64,000 bases of DNA from an uncultured Prevotellaceae bacterium (GTDB lineage Bacteria > Bacteroidota > Bacteroidia > Bacteroidales > Bacteroidaceae): contig CACZZQ010000012.1 of NCBI GenBank assembly GCA_902785695.1, positions 1 through 64,000 of the forward strand, read 5' to 3'. The position numbers and the translations under genes are program-made. The stretch's first letter is position 1. Each line of letters begins with the position of its first letter. Positions 27,188-36,440 of this stretch are shown here, one piece after another. The notes beneath the pieces are model-generated. The model saw only the letters and a program-made list of their open reading frames with translations. It did not search any database and had not been told where the DNA came from.

Positions 27188-27532
27188 TCACACGGAAGGA
27201 GGTCCCCTCGTTATGTTTTTGCCCAGGCAAGCCTTACAAATGGAGCCCGGCCTCTGGGCATAGTGAATCCATAAGACATTAAAGAAAAAGGCAACCGCCG
27301 CAAGGACGGCTGCCACAAAAGTCAAAGAAAGAAACTGACAAACGACGCAGTCATCGAAAGATAACACTGCCTGAGCTATGTGGCCGTGACAATGATGAGC
27401 CACGCACGCCGCACACTCGGTTAGCGCAGAAGAATGGCTTTCGTGAACGTGCATAGACGAAAGCATCACCATTGGCACAATCACTGCCAATAGTCCCCAC
27501 GATGCTATTTTTCGTCTGAGAGTCAGTTTCAC
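27188..27532 (-). CDS. His/Cys-rich small membrane protein
   Basis: 114 residues with an N-terminal helix (9-27), a segment crowded with metal-type ligands (MHVHESHSS, ECAACVAHHCHGH, CVVC), a second helix (about 66-90) and a last CKAC pair. No family is recognised with certainty. The ligand density suggests metal binding or sensing in the periplasm, and it lies 52 bases upstream of the TonB receptor gene on the same strand, so a joint role in metal uptake is likely. Confidence 0.7.
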   Translation of the reverse strand: MKLTLRRKIASWGLLAVIVPMVMLSSMHVHESHSSALTECAACVAHHCHGHIAQAVLSFDDCVVCQFLSLTFVAAVLAAVAFFFNVLWIHYAQRPGSICKACLGKNITRGPPSV

Positions 27533-27557
27533 GGCTACATCTATTATTATACGTTCC

Positions 27558-29102
27558 CTATCTTCTTGCAGGTGTTACATTTCCACCACCGAAGGGGAAG
27601 CCTTGAGACTGAGGAGCAATCTCGGGCTCACCGAATACGGAAGCCTCGGCATCCTTGTCGTTCAGTTTGAAGACCATGAACTTTGGTTCCTGAGCAGTAC
27701 AGGGCTTCCATGCACCACCCTTCGGACCGTTAGGATCGCTATACTTGGCAAAGTTTGTCCATGCAGTGAGCATCTTTTCCGAGAGATCCCAGTCGCCTTT
27801 GGTCCAAGGACGCCAGCAGTGCTTCAGGCTCTTGAACACAAACCAGAGGTCTGAAGAGTGGAAAGCACCTTTCAGACGCTGTGTCACCTCAGGATGAGAG
27901 CCATCGTCGGGCAACGGACGGGCAAACTCGTAAGCCCATGCCTTGCCGCCCTTCTGCTCACGAACCTTGCAGAACTCAGCGATATTTGGCGACATATTAC
28001 CCATATCGTTCAGGGTGAAGCCTATCATATAAGGTACGTCGGCCAAAGTCCCTCCTCGGGTGGCATCATCAAAGCTTTTCTCGCTGACATAGCCATCAAT
28101 CATCGGCATGAAGGGAACACCACGGAACATCATTGCCAAAGGACTGCCGCCCTGCTGACCGCCATCCTTGATCTGCCAATAAAGGGTATTGAGGGCAAAG
28201 ACGGTCTCTGTGCTGGCTGCACGCATCTTCTGCAAATCGGTCAGACCTGCCCAGTCGAACATCTCCTTGGCCTTGGCAGCTGCTTCTTCTATCGTACCAC
28301 CGCTATAGCGACCACCCGTCATATTTCCATTGGCATCGGGGATGCTCAGTCCCTGTGCACTCATGATGACTGCCTTGTGGAACAAGCCACGAGCCAAAGG
28401 CGATTCACAGAGGGTGCGCACGCTGCCACCACCGGCACTCTGTCCGAAGATAGTCACGTTGTTGGGGTCGCCACCAAACTGTTCGATATTCTTCTTAATC
28501 CATTTCAGGGCCTCAATCTGGTCAAGAATACCGTAGTTGCCTGATACATGATGTGGATCCTCCTCTGCCAGCAAGGGGTGAGTGAGGAAGCCGAACACAC
28601 CCAGACGGTAGTTGATAGTGACGAGCACCACATCTTTGGCACCCCACTCCTGACCGTCGAACTCCGGCTCAGAACCGAAACCCTCGCGATAGCCGCCACC
28701 GTGGATCCACAGGGCTACAGGGAGTTTTTTGCCGACCTGACCGGGAGCTTTCGTCCATACGTTCAGATACAGGCAATCCTCGCTGAAAGCAGCCTCTTTA
28801 CCATAACCCCATTCGGTGTAGTAGCCACCCGTATACTGAATAGCCTGAAAGCTGGGGCGACCGAAGGTATCGCAAATCTTCACGCCCTTCCAGGGAACGA
28901 CGGGCTGTGGAGCCTTCCAGCGGTTCTCGCGAATAGGAGGTGCAGCGTATGGGATGCCACGATAGACGTGAACATCGGGATGGTCATCGGCCAGGACACC
29001 TTGCACCTGACCTCCTTCAATCGTCAACACCGGGGTGTTGTCGGCTGCATTAGCTGACACTGCTACCAAAAGCAGAAGGGGTAATAAGATTTTTTTCATC
29101 AT
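27558..29102 (-). CDS. Secreted type-B carboxylesterase
   Basis: 514 residues (start at 29102 or the next codon). A signal peptide ends in VSANAA. Alpha/beta-hydrolase hallmarks: the oxyanion loop IHGGGYREGFGSEP, EDCLYLNVW and the nucleophile motif GQSAGG with Ser near residue 222. The enzyme should hydrolyse carboxylic esters in the periplasm or outside; the natural substrate may be an acetylated or feruloylated plant polymer but this is not shown. It lies 32 bases after a sugar-isomerase-like gene and 25 bases before the metal-binding membrane protein. Confidence 0.88.
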   Translation of the reverse strand: MMKKILLPLLLLVAVSANAADNTPVLTIEGGQVQGVLADDHPDVHVYRGIPYAAPPIRENRWKAPQPVVPWKGVKICDTFGRPSFQAIQYTGGYYTEWGYGKEAAFSEDCLYLNVWTKAPGQVGKKLPVALWIHGGGYREGFGSEPEFDGQEWGAKDVVLVTINYRLGVFGFLTHPLLAEEDPHHVSGNYGILDQIEALKWIKKNIEQFGGDPNNVTIFGQSAGGGSVRTLCESPLARGLFHKAVIMSAQGLSIPDANGNMTGGRYSGGTIEEAAAKAKEMFDWAGLTDLQKMRAASTETVFALNTLYWQIKDGGQQGGSPLAMMFRGVPFMPMIDGYVSEKSFDDATRGGTLADVPYMIGFTLNDMGNMSPNIAEFCKVREQKGGKAWAYEFARPLPDDGSHPEVTQRLKGAFHSSDLWFVFKSLKHCWRPWTKGDWDLSEKMLTAWTNFAKYSDPNGPKGGAWKPCTAQEPKFMVFKLNDKDAEASVFGEPEIAPQSQGFPFGGGNVTPARR

Positions 29103-29134
29103 AATGGTTGTTGATTGTAATAGTTAAGGGATTA

Positions 29135-30265
29135 TTATAATAAAAAGTGGTTTAACAGTTCCTGCTGATGTCCTGGCATGATGATATGATGATTGCCAAT
29201 GGGATTAGTAAGGAAATAGGTGGCTTGCGTCTTGTCGCAGAGCCGGATGAGCTGCTGCGTGCGACAGAGGTCGGGCTTCGACTGACACTCCAGAAGGTCG
29301 CCCTCGGCAATGAAACAACGTGAAAGGTTTCCAGAGAGTTTGAACACAGTGACTGGGCCTGGTTTCATGTATCCCCTGATTCCCGTACCGATACCCGACT
29401 CGTAGTGGGTGTCGAGCTCATAACGCTCCACCATATCAAGGGGAATGGTACAATGGGCAAAGAGCAGTTCGCCAGTCTCGGGATTGATGTTCGCAGGATT
29501 AGCCTGGAAGCCGGACACACCCGTCAGTACACGTGTAACCATCATCGACAGCATAGCCGGTACATCGCCCTCACAGCCAGCCACATATCCTTCGGCATTC
29601 AGTTTCGCCAGTGCCAAACAGCCTGTATCCTTCAACGAGGTGAGCAAGTCAAAACAACGCAGGGTGAACCCCTTCAGTTGGTAAGTACCGATAATACCTT
29701 TCAGCCCCTCATAGATACCACCGCTTTCCTTAATAGCTTTGAGAAGCATCTCCATAGGGATGTCTATGAGCTCGATACCCAAGCGTTCTTTCACGCTCGC
29801 CTTGTCTGCATGACTGGAGATAAGCCAGTCGGAAGGTGCTCCGATAATCCCCAGACGCGCACCGTGGAGTTGTCGGTGTGCCTTTTCTATTCTTGTCAGC
29901 AGGGCTATACGCTTGGCAATGTAATCGGCACTGCCGTGGATAATCTCACCCTTGATACTGTTCTGGTTCAGATAGGAGAGGATTTCCATAGAAGCAGCAA
30001 GCGAGTTGCTTTTGCCCGATGTAAGCAAGTAGAACGGTCTGTTGCTTTGCCTCAGCAACTCAGGCAGAAGATGCAAGAAGATGCCCTCGGTGCCTCCTGT
30101 ACGGACATATATCAGATTAAGGTCGGCCTTGCCATAGTCGGCATAATCCTGACCCTTCATGTCATACTCAATACCGATACTTTCCAGGAACGCCTTGGTG
30201 ACGGCACTCACCGCCTGCTCGTTGTGCAGCTCTGAAGTGAGCGTGTAAATAGCAATCTGTTTCAT
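29135..30265 (-). CDS. L-fucose/L-arabinose isomerase-like protein
   Basis: 376 residues, no signal peptide. The layout fits the short members of the L-fucose isomerase superfamily (COG2407-like): an N-terminal Rossmann-like part (1-170) and a C-terminal part with CEGDVPAMLSMMVTRVL and GTGIRGYMKPGPVTVF. The conserved CEGD and metal-site surroundings suggest a sugar-binding or isomerase function, but the substrate is unknown and the C-terminal domain is shorter than in true L-fucose isomerase. A good -7 box (TAATTTTG, 30293-30286) stands just before the start. Confidence 0.7.
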   Translation of the reverse strand: MKQIAIYTLTSELHNEQAVSAVTKAFLESIGIEYDMKGQDYADYGKADLNLIYVRTGGTEGIFLHLLPELLRQSNRPFYLLTSGKSNSLAASMEILSYLNQNSIKGEIIHGSADYIAKRIALLTRIEKAHRQLHGARLGIIGAPSDWLISSHADKASVKERLGIELIDIPMEMLLKAIKESGGIYEGLKGIIGTYQLKGFTLRCFDLLTSLKDTGCLALAKLNAEGYVAGCEGDVPAMLSMMVTRVLTGVSGFQANPANINPETGELLFAHCTIPLDMVERYELDTHYESGIGTGIRGYMKPGPVTVFKLSGNLSRCFIAEGDLLECQSKPDLCRTQQLIRLCDKTQATYFLTNPIGNHHIIMPGHQQELLNHFLL

Positions 30266-30285
30266 ATCTTCTATGTATATGGCTG

Positions 30286-30293
30286 CAAAATTA
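30286..30293 (-). promoter_or_regulatory. -7 box for the isomerase-like gene
   Basis: TAATTTTG on the minus strand, 20 bases from the ATG at 30265. Confidence 0.6.
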
Positions 30294-30365
30294 CGATTAA
30301 GTAAGGAGAAAACAAAACAAAAAGTTGATTTTTTTGGTTTTCACGTCCATTGGAAGAAAGAAAAA

Positions 30366-30394
30366 GTGCGATTCCCAAGAAACAGGACTCGCAC
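30366..30394. other. Hairpin in the 30.3-30.7 kb gap
   Basis: GTGCGA and TCGCAC pair, extended by a CC/GG pair, around a loop of about 10 bases. It lies between two divergent genes, so it is not a simple terminator for either. The remaining gap (30395-30600) is AT-rich with no gene that I can support. Confidence 0.45.
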
Positions 30395-30605
30395 GTTTGG
30401 TGTTTTAGTTAGTATGTCACTTAAGGTAGTATAGGGTTGGCTACATTTGATTTGATAGGACAAAGTTAGGCTTTTTATCTATTACTTCCAAATTTTTTAC
30501 TTTCTTTTTTTGGCTAATATTGAAAAAAATTCCCTGTTTCCGAGCACAACAGAAACACGTCTTTGCGTACCATTAAAATAATAGAAATTATTAAGAGTAA
30601 AAAGG

Positions 30606-30635
30606 TTGTATTACAAAAAATATTTCGTAATTTTG
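30606..30635 (+). promoter_or_regulatory. Promoter for the C10 peptidase gene
   Basis: TTG at 30606-30608, 19 bases, TAATTTTG at 30628-30635. Confidence 0.7.
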
Positions 30636-30676
30636 CAGCCATAACGAATAATTACTAACTAACACCTACTAATAGT

Positions 30677-33600
30677 ATGAAAAGAATCTACCACAAAGTG
30701 CTGTTTGTCTTTGCATTTTTATGCCTATTCGGTGTCACCACAGTAAATGCCAAGCCCATCACATTGGAACAGGCACGCCAGAAGGTCATCGCATTCCAGA
30801 TGTCACGAGGTGACATACGCCCCATGAAGGCTGTGGTCAACAAGAAGCGACTGGCTCCGAGAAGGGCTGGCAGTGCAACGGACTACGACCCCTACTACGT
30901 GTTTGAGCGCGGCAATGATGAGGGTTTCATGATTGTGTCGGGCGATGACCAGACCATCGACGTGCTGGGCTATACCGACGAGGGAACCTTTGACTACGAC
31001 AACCTGCCTCCCGGCCTTCAAGACCTGCTCAACGACTACGCTCACCAGATAGAGAAAATCCAAGCCGGCGCACCCGTACTGAAGGCACCTGCCACCCACC
31101 CTAAGGTGGAGACGCTGATGACCTCGAAATGGAGTCAGGGTTCACCCTACAATGACAACTGTCCGCTTGACGCTGGCAAACGCTCGGTGACGGGCTGTGT
31201 GGCTACGGCAATGGCTCAGATACTGTACTACAACCGCGACAAGTCGGTCACCGAGACGCAGGCAGCCATCCCTGGCTATAACACTTGGACGAAAGGTATT
31301 GCCGTACAGGGCATCGCAGCCGGTGCTCCCATCGACTGGAACAACATGAAGGACACCTATGGCTCGGCTACCGACTTACAGAAACAGGCCGTAGCCAACC
31401 TGATGCTTTACTGCGGCGTGTCAGTGAAGATGGACTATACCAACAATTCCTCAGGCGCACAGTCGTACGAAGTAGTCAACGCTATCCAGAATTATTTCGG
31501 CTATCGTACCGATTCGTACCTTTGGGACTACACCAACGACACTGAGGCCGATGCCGTGATGTATGCTGAGATGGAGGCAGGCCGAGCCGTCTATGTGAGC
31601 GGTGCCAACTCCACTGTAGGTCATGCTTTCGTATGCGACGGCTATGAGAACAAACGCTACCATATCAACTGGGGCTGGGGCGGTCAGAGCGACGGTCTCT
31701 ACTACCTGTCGAACCTCACGCCTGGCGACGGACAAGGTATCGGTGGTAGTGACGATGGCTACAACGGCTGGAAAAACTTCCTTATCAACATGGAGCCAAA
31801 GGACTACCAGAACATGGCAATGAAGATTACCGACAGTGAGGTGCAGCGCATCTGTCTGGAAAACTGGGATGCAGATCACGACGGAAAGTTCACCTACGGC
31901 GAAGCAGCTGCTGTAACCGATATTGGAAAGGCTTTCAAGGACAATGAGAAGATCACCAGTTTCTCTGAGCTTTATTACTTCACCTCACTCACCACACTGG
32001 CCGACGATGCCTTTGCGGGATGTACGAAGCTGGCTACGCTGCGTCTCCCTAAGAGTCTGAAAGCCATTGGTGCACGCGCCTTGATGGACTGCCAGTCGCT
32101 GCGACAGCTCAACCTGCCTACCACCATCGCTGCCATCGGTGCTGATGCCTTCAACGGATGTTCGCTGTTGGCTGAACTGGAGCTTCCCGTAGGACTGACG
32201 GCCCTGGAGCAGGGTACCTTCAAGGGTTGTACACAGATGACAGCTATCGACCTGCCCATCACCGTACAAGGCATCGGCACGGAAGCCTTTGCCGGTTGCA
32301 CCCGACTGAGGAGCTTCACCGTAAACACCTTCCACCCCGAAAAGATCGTGATGGGCGAAAAGGTGTTCAATGGTGTCAGCCTCAACACGGCAACACTTAG
32401 CGTGATGCAAGGCACGAAGAACTATTTTGTAAGTACCGACCAGTGGAAGGATTTCGGCATACTGCAGGAAATGCGCGAGCGCTCCGGCGGTGAGTTTGCC
32501 GACGTGGAAGCGGGAAAGACCTATTACCTCTATCATCTTGGCACAGGCCGCTACCTCACCATGGGCGAGGCCTACGGCACGCAGGCCGTCGTGGGTACAG
32601 AACCAATGCGATTCAAAGTGAACCATCTAAGCTCTATGGCCGACGGTGTGTATTATCTGTCATCGCCAGACACCGGCAAGGACGGGCAATACCTCTTCCG
32701 CACCACCACCGATGGCAACGTGGGTAAAGGCGTGAAGGCCGTCTTCGTGGATGGAACATCGGCCTCTGCCAGTATCGCCCACTGGACTATCAATACCATT
32801 GGCGACAAGATATACACCATTCAGCTGCCGTCCAACAACGCCAGCTATCAGGAGGGCGAGTATCTGGGCGTACAGCTCGATCACGCCAGTACGGCCGCCT
32901 CGCCTACATACGGTGTCTATTTCGACATCAACTATGCGGAGCACGCGCAGGGATGCCAATGGCATTTCGTACTCTACGATGAGGCAAAAGAAGAGAAGAG
33001 TAAACAGGCTGAGATACTGAGCAACCTGATCAGCATGGCCCGTAAGGAGCAGAAGAAATATGCCGACGAGCTGGCTGTTTACGACAATCTTGAGAGTACC
33101 CTGGAGCAAATCAAGGCGGCACAGAGTTCACTGCGCAAGAAACTGAAGCTCATCGACTTTGCCGACGATGTGGCTCGCAACAGGGTCATCCAGTTCTTCG
33201 ACACCGACGGCGACGATGAGTATAGCTATAAGGAAGCATCCGAGTTGACTGACTGGGGATGGCTCTTTGGATTCACATCCTTCACCGACCTGACATCCTT
33301 CGACGAGCTGCAGTACTTCACCAACATTCCTGACATCTCAGGCAATATGTTCCAAGGCTGCACCAACCTGAAATCTGTCATCCTGCCACCTAACGTGGAG
33401 AAAATCTACTATCAGGCATTCCAAAACTGTAGGAAAATCACCTCGATCAACATTCCCGACCGTGTGAACACCATTGGCGCGAAATGCTTCTACAACTGTA
33501 CGTCACTACGTGAGGTAACCGTCGAGAACCCAGATCCCTCCAGCATCAGTATCCAAGCCGATGCTTTCGAAGGTGTCCCCGTCTCGCAATGCACACTCTA

Positions 33601-35380
33601 CGTACCCTTCGGTTCCAAAGAGGCTTATTCAGAAGCTGCTGTCTGGAAGAAATTCGGCAATATCGTTGAGATACGCGGAAGCAGGACTACCCCCAAGTTC
33701 TCACCGTTTGAAAACAAAAAGGTGGCATACCTCTATAATATCGGTTCACACAGGATGGTGGCTATGGGCGAGGCCTACGGCACACAGTCGGTGGTTGCCA
33801 ATAGCGGACGCCTCTATACACTTATGAGCACCACACAGGGTGGAAAGGAGTATGTGTACTTCAAAGACAAGAAGACCGAGAAAGCCATCTTCCGCACCAA
33901 TACCGACTCCAAAGTAGGCACTGGCACCAAGGCCTGCTTCGGCGACGGTGGTGTCTCGGCAAAAGCCTATTGGACGCTTGACTCCGTTGGCGACTGCATC
34001 TATACGCTACAAGCCCCCTCTACAGACGAAAACTTTGTGGAAGACGAGTATTTGGGTACAGAGGATGGTCGCAGAACAGAAGCTGCCGACATCTCCTATG
34101 GTATCTTCTGGGACATCAAAGGTGGACAGAAATACGCGCAGTGGGCATTCATCACCGAAGAAGACCTTCAGGCTGCCAAGACCTTCGACAATATCGTAGC
34201 ACAACTCAAGGAGGCACTTGCACAGGCAAAGGCTAAAGCACTCGACATTGAAGCAGAACAGGCCGTCTATAACAACACGGCAAGCAACTATGTTGAACTG
34301 CGTTTAGCACTGACCTCTGTGCGCGAGAAGATGGGACTCATTACCTTCAGCGATGCCGTGGCCGAGACTATCTGTCTGAACAACTGGGACGAGGACGGCG
34401 ACCAGAACCTCTCGTTCGAAGAGGCTGCCAAGGTCACCGATATTGGCGAGCTGTTCCGGGCTGCTTCCAACATGAAGTATTTCGAGGAACTGAAGTACTT
34501 TACCTCGCTCACCGAGATACCCGAGAATGCCTTCCGTGCTTCCGACAAACTGCAGACCATCTATCTGCCTAAGAACGTAAAGGCCATCGGCAAGTATGCC
34601 TTCACTGGCTGTACCCTGCTGCGCAATCTCGTCATGCTGAACGAGACGGGTGTCATACCTAACAACGCACTGGGACTGACCAAGCAGATCACCGTGTTCC
34701 TGCCTCAGGCTGTACTGGCAGACTATGAGGCCGACGATTCCTGGCCGAAGAGCGTGAAACGACTGACGGAGTATACGGGTAAACCCGTGGTCACCGCAGA
34801 AGCCACACGTATCTACGGACGACAAGGCGGCATTATCACCACATTGGTGCTGGGAGCCCCCGTAGAGGGTGACGCGGAAGTCAGTTGCGACCTCATCACG
34901 GTGCTCACCACTCCTGTAGGCACCTACCCCATCGAGGTGAAGATGGGCACGATAGTGACCACCGGCGTGGAGCTGCGCGAAGGTGTCTTCACCATCACAC
35001 CTGCCGAGCTCACCGTCACAGCCAAATCATACACACGTAATACAGGCGAGCAGAACCCAGAGTTTGAGATCACCTACAAGGGCTTCCGCAACAAGGAAAC
35101 CGCTGAGGTGCTGACAGTTCTGCCCACAGCCACCTGCGAGGCAACTGCCGACAGTCCAGGTGGTGTATACGACATCATTGTATCTGGCGGCGAGGCTCAG
35201 AACTACACGTTCAAATACGTCAACGGCACTCTGACTGTTGTCGACCAGGTCGGCATCACGTCAGTTCAAAGTTCAAAGTCCAAAGTTCATAGTTATTACG
35301 ACCTACAGGGACGCAGGGTTGCTAAGCCAACGAAGGGAATGTATATCAAGGGAAAGAAGAAAGTGATGATCAGAAACTGA
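30677..35380 (+). CDS. Giant C10 (streptopain-like) peptidase with EF-hand, LRR and MBG modules
   Basis: 1567 residues. Signal peptide (1-25), Spi-type propeptide (about 26-140), then a C10 papain-fold domain with the catalytic Cys at 174 (SVTGCVATAMAQ) and His at 316 (VGHAFVCDGY, then HINWGWGG). After 385 come three modules, each opening with an EF-hand-like DxDxDG loop (near 395, 838 and 1234) followed by BspA-type leucine-rich repeats. The first two continue into a YLYxxGxxxxxxMGEAYGTQ beta domain and a helical stretch. Near 1370-1530 are MBG-like beta domains. The tail YDLQGRRVAKPTKGMYIKGK resembles type IX sorting tails. It is probably a secreted, calcium-dependent surface peptidase. Its stop overlaps convergent mutY by 11 bases. 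Confidence 0.9.
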   Translation: MKRIYHKVLFVFAFLCLFGVTTVNAKPITLEQARQKVIAFQMSRGDIRPMKAVVNKKRLAPRRAGSATDYDPYYVFERGNDEGFMIVSGDDQTIDVLGYTDEGTFDYDNLPPGLQDLLNDYAHQIEKIQAGAPVLKAPATHPKVETLMTSKWSQGSPYNDNCPLDAGKRSVTGCVATAMAQILYYNRDKSVTETQAAIPGYNTWTKGIAVQGIAAGAPIDWNNMKDTYGSATDLQKQAVANLMLYCGVSVKMDYTNNSSGAQSYEVVNAIQNYFGYRTDSYLWDYTNDTEADAVMYAEMEAGRAVYVSGANSTVGHAFVCDGYENKRYHINWGWGGQSDGLYYLSNLTPGDGQGIGGSDDGYNGWKNFLINMEPKDYQNMAMKITDSEVQRICLENWDADHDGKFTYGEAAAVTDIGKAFKDNEKITSFSELYYFTSLTTLADDAFAGCTKLATLRLPKSLKAIGARALMDCQSLRQLNLPTTIAAIGADAFNGCSLLAELELPVGLTALEQGTFKGCTQMTAIDLPITVQGIGTEAFAGCTRLRSFTVNTFHPEKIVMGEKVFNGVSLNTATLSVMQGTKNYFVSTDQWKDFGILQEMRERSGGEFADVEAGKTYYLYHLGTGRYLTMGEAYGTQAVVGTEPMRFKVNHLSSMADGVYYLSSPDTGKDGQYLFRTTTDGNVGKGVKAVFVDGTSASASIAHWTINTIGDKIYTIQLPSNNASYQEGEYLGVQLDHASTAASPTYGVYFDINYAEHAQGCQWHFVLYDEAKEEKSKQAEILSNLISMARKEQKKYADELAVYDNLESTLEQIKAAQSSLRKKLKLIDFADDVARNRVIQFFDTDGDDEYSYKEASELTDWGWLFGFTSFTDLTSFDELQYFTNIPDISGNMFQGCTNLKSVILPPNVEKIYYQAFQNCRKITSINIPDRVNTIGAKCFYNCTSLREVTVENPDPSSISIQADAFEGVPVSQCTLYVPFGSKEAYSEAAVWKKFGNIVEIRGSRTTPKFSPFENKKVAYLYNIGSHRMVAMGEAYGTQSVVANSGRLYTLMSTTQGGKEYVYFKDKKTEKAIFRTNTDSKVGTGTKACFGDGGVSAKAYWTLDSVGDCIYTLQAPSTDENFVEDEYLGTEDGRRTEAADISYGIFWDIKGGQKYAQWAFITEEDLQAAKTFDNIVAQLKEALAQAKAKALDIEAEQAVYNNTASNYVELRLALTSVREKMGLITFSDAVAETICLNNWDEDGDQNLSFEEAAKVTDIGELFRAASNMKYFEELKYFTSLTEIPENAFRASDKLQTIYLPKNVKAIGKYAFTGCTLLRNLVMLNETGVIPNNALGLTKQITVFLPQAVLADYEADDSWPKSVKRLTEYTGKPVVTAEATRIYGRQGGIITTLVLGAPVEGDAEVSCDLITVLTTPVGTYPIEVKMGTIVTTGVELREGVFTITPAELTVTAKSYTRNTGEQNPEFEITYKGFRNKETAEVLTVLPTATCEATADSPGGVYDIIVSGGEAQNYTFKYVNGTLTVVDQVGITSVQSSKSKVHSYYDLQGRRVAKPTKGMYIKGKKKVMIRN
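35267..35298 (+). repeat. AGTTCAAAGT simple repeat in the sorting-tail linker
   Basis: Three to four units of AGTTCAAAGTTCAAAGTCC type encode the linker SVQSSKSKVHS just before the YDLQGRRV tail. Confidence 0.6.
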
Positions 35381-36440
35381 TATCTTCCAACATAATCTCT
35401 ACCAAACGGGGCTTGGCGAAGTCGTCAAGCTCCGTTTCCTTTATCCAGAAATAGCCGTCGGGCAACAGCGGCCGCTCCTCCGGCTCCCACAGATAGAAGT
35501 CAGCCCACAGGATGCGATGGGTCAACACGTGCTTCACGTTCGTTTTGAGAGGTGAGAGATGAGAGATGAGAGGTGAGGGGAAAGAGGTGAGAGGTGAGAG
35601 ATTTCCATCTTCAATCAACAATGGTTCATACAACCCCTGCCATATATCGCCCTCACCGCGACGACGGATAGCCGTCTGTCCCTGACAGCGCACATAGACA
35701 TACGTCAGCCTACGCTCTTTCACCTTCAGTGTTTTCAGCTTTACTGGCAACTCGCCCACCCTACCCTCACGGAAGGCTGCGCAACTCTCTATCAATGGAC
35801 AACTATCACATTTCGGACTTGACGGCGTACATTGCGTAGCACCGAAGTCCATAATGGCCTGGTTGTAAAGACCTACCCCCGCCCCCTCCCTATCATGGAG
35901 GGGAGTAGATACCAGATATTTCTCCGAAGATACAGGCAACAGATCTTGCGCCAGTGCCGCAAAGAGTTTCTTTCCTTCAGTCGAGTTGATGGGCGTGCTG
36001 ATGCCGAAGTGACGACTCAATACCCGATACACGTTACCGTCGACCACGGCTGCCGGCAGGCCAAAGGCGAAACTGCCTATCGCCGCCGCCGTATAGTCGC
36101 CCACACCCTTCAGGCTCCTGATACCGTCTAAGGTATTGGGGAATCCACCCATCTCTACAATCTGACGCGCAGCGAAGTGCAGGTTGCGTGCACGCGAGTA
36201 ATACCCAAGTCCCTGCCATTCACGCAGTACCTCATCCTCACTGGCCTCAGCCAACTGCTCCACCGTAGGCCAGCGGTGCATGAAACGCTCCCAGTAAGCC
36301 CAGCCCTGCTTCACCTGCGTCTGTTGCAGTATAATCTCCGACAGCCAGATAGCATACGGATCGCGTGTCTGCCGCCAGGGCAGGTCACGTCCGTTTTCAC
36401 GAAACCAATCTAATAATATACGGGAGAAGTCGTTCATCAT
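35370..36440 (-). CDS. mutY: A/G-specific adenine glycosylase
   Basis: 356 residues. It removes adenine mispaired with 8-oxoguanine in base excision repair. The catalytic Glu is in SEIILQQTQV, the helix-hairpin-helix is LKGVGDYTAAAIGSFAF, the catalytic Asp is in VVDGNVYRVLSR, and the iron-sulfur cluster ligands are C-x6-C-x2-C-x5-C in CTPSSPKCDSCPLIESC. A NUDIX-like C-terminal domain follows. Two insertions are odd: TPLHDREGAGVG before LYNQAIM, encoded by a GC-rich palindrome, and a run rich in S-P-L (NLSPLTSFPSPL) encoded by GAGGTGAGA-type repeats. The start overlaps the sprA stop (ATGATG with TGA), so translation is coupled. Confidence 0.93.
   Translation of the reverse strand: MMNDFSRILLDWFRENGRDLPWRQTRDPYAIWLSEIILQQTQVKQGWAYWERFMHRWPTVEQLAEASEDEVLREWQGLGYYSRARNLHFAARQIVEMGGFPNTLDGIRSLKGVGDYTAAAIGSFAFGLPAAVVDGNVYRVLSRHFGISTPINSTEGKKLFAALAQDLLPVSSEKYLVSTPLHDREGAGVGLYNQAIMDFGATQCTPSSPKCDSCPLIESCAAFREGRVGELPVKLKTLKVKERRLTYVYVRCQGQTAIRRRGEGDIWQGLYEPLLIEDGNLSPLTSFPSPLISHLSPLKTNVKHVLTHRILWADFYLWEPEERPLLPDGYFWIKETELDDFAKPRLVEIMLEDISF
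35558..35609 (-). repeat. Purine-rich GAGGTGAGA tandem repeat inside mutY
   Basis: About six 7- to 9-base units (GAGAGGTGAGAGATGAGAG type) in frame, giving a Ser/Pro/Leu-rich loop in the C-terminal domain. Confidence 0.7.
35872..35910. repeat. GC-rich palindromic element inside mutY
   Basis: CCCCTCC (35883-35889), loop CTATCAT, GGAGGGG (35897-35903), flanked on one side by a CCTACCCCCG tract. Same form and same coding frame as three elements in lpdA. Confidence 0.7.
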
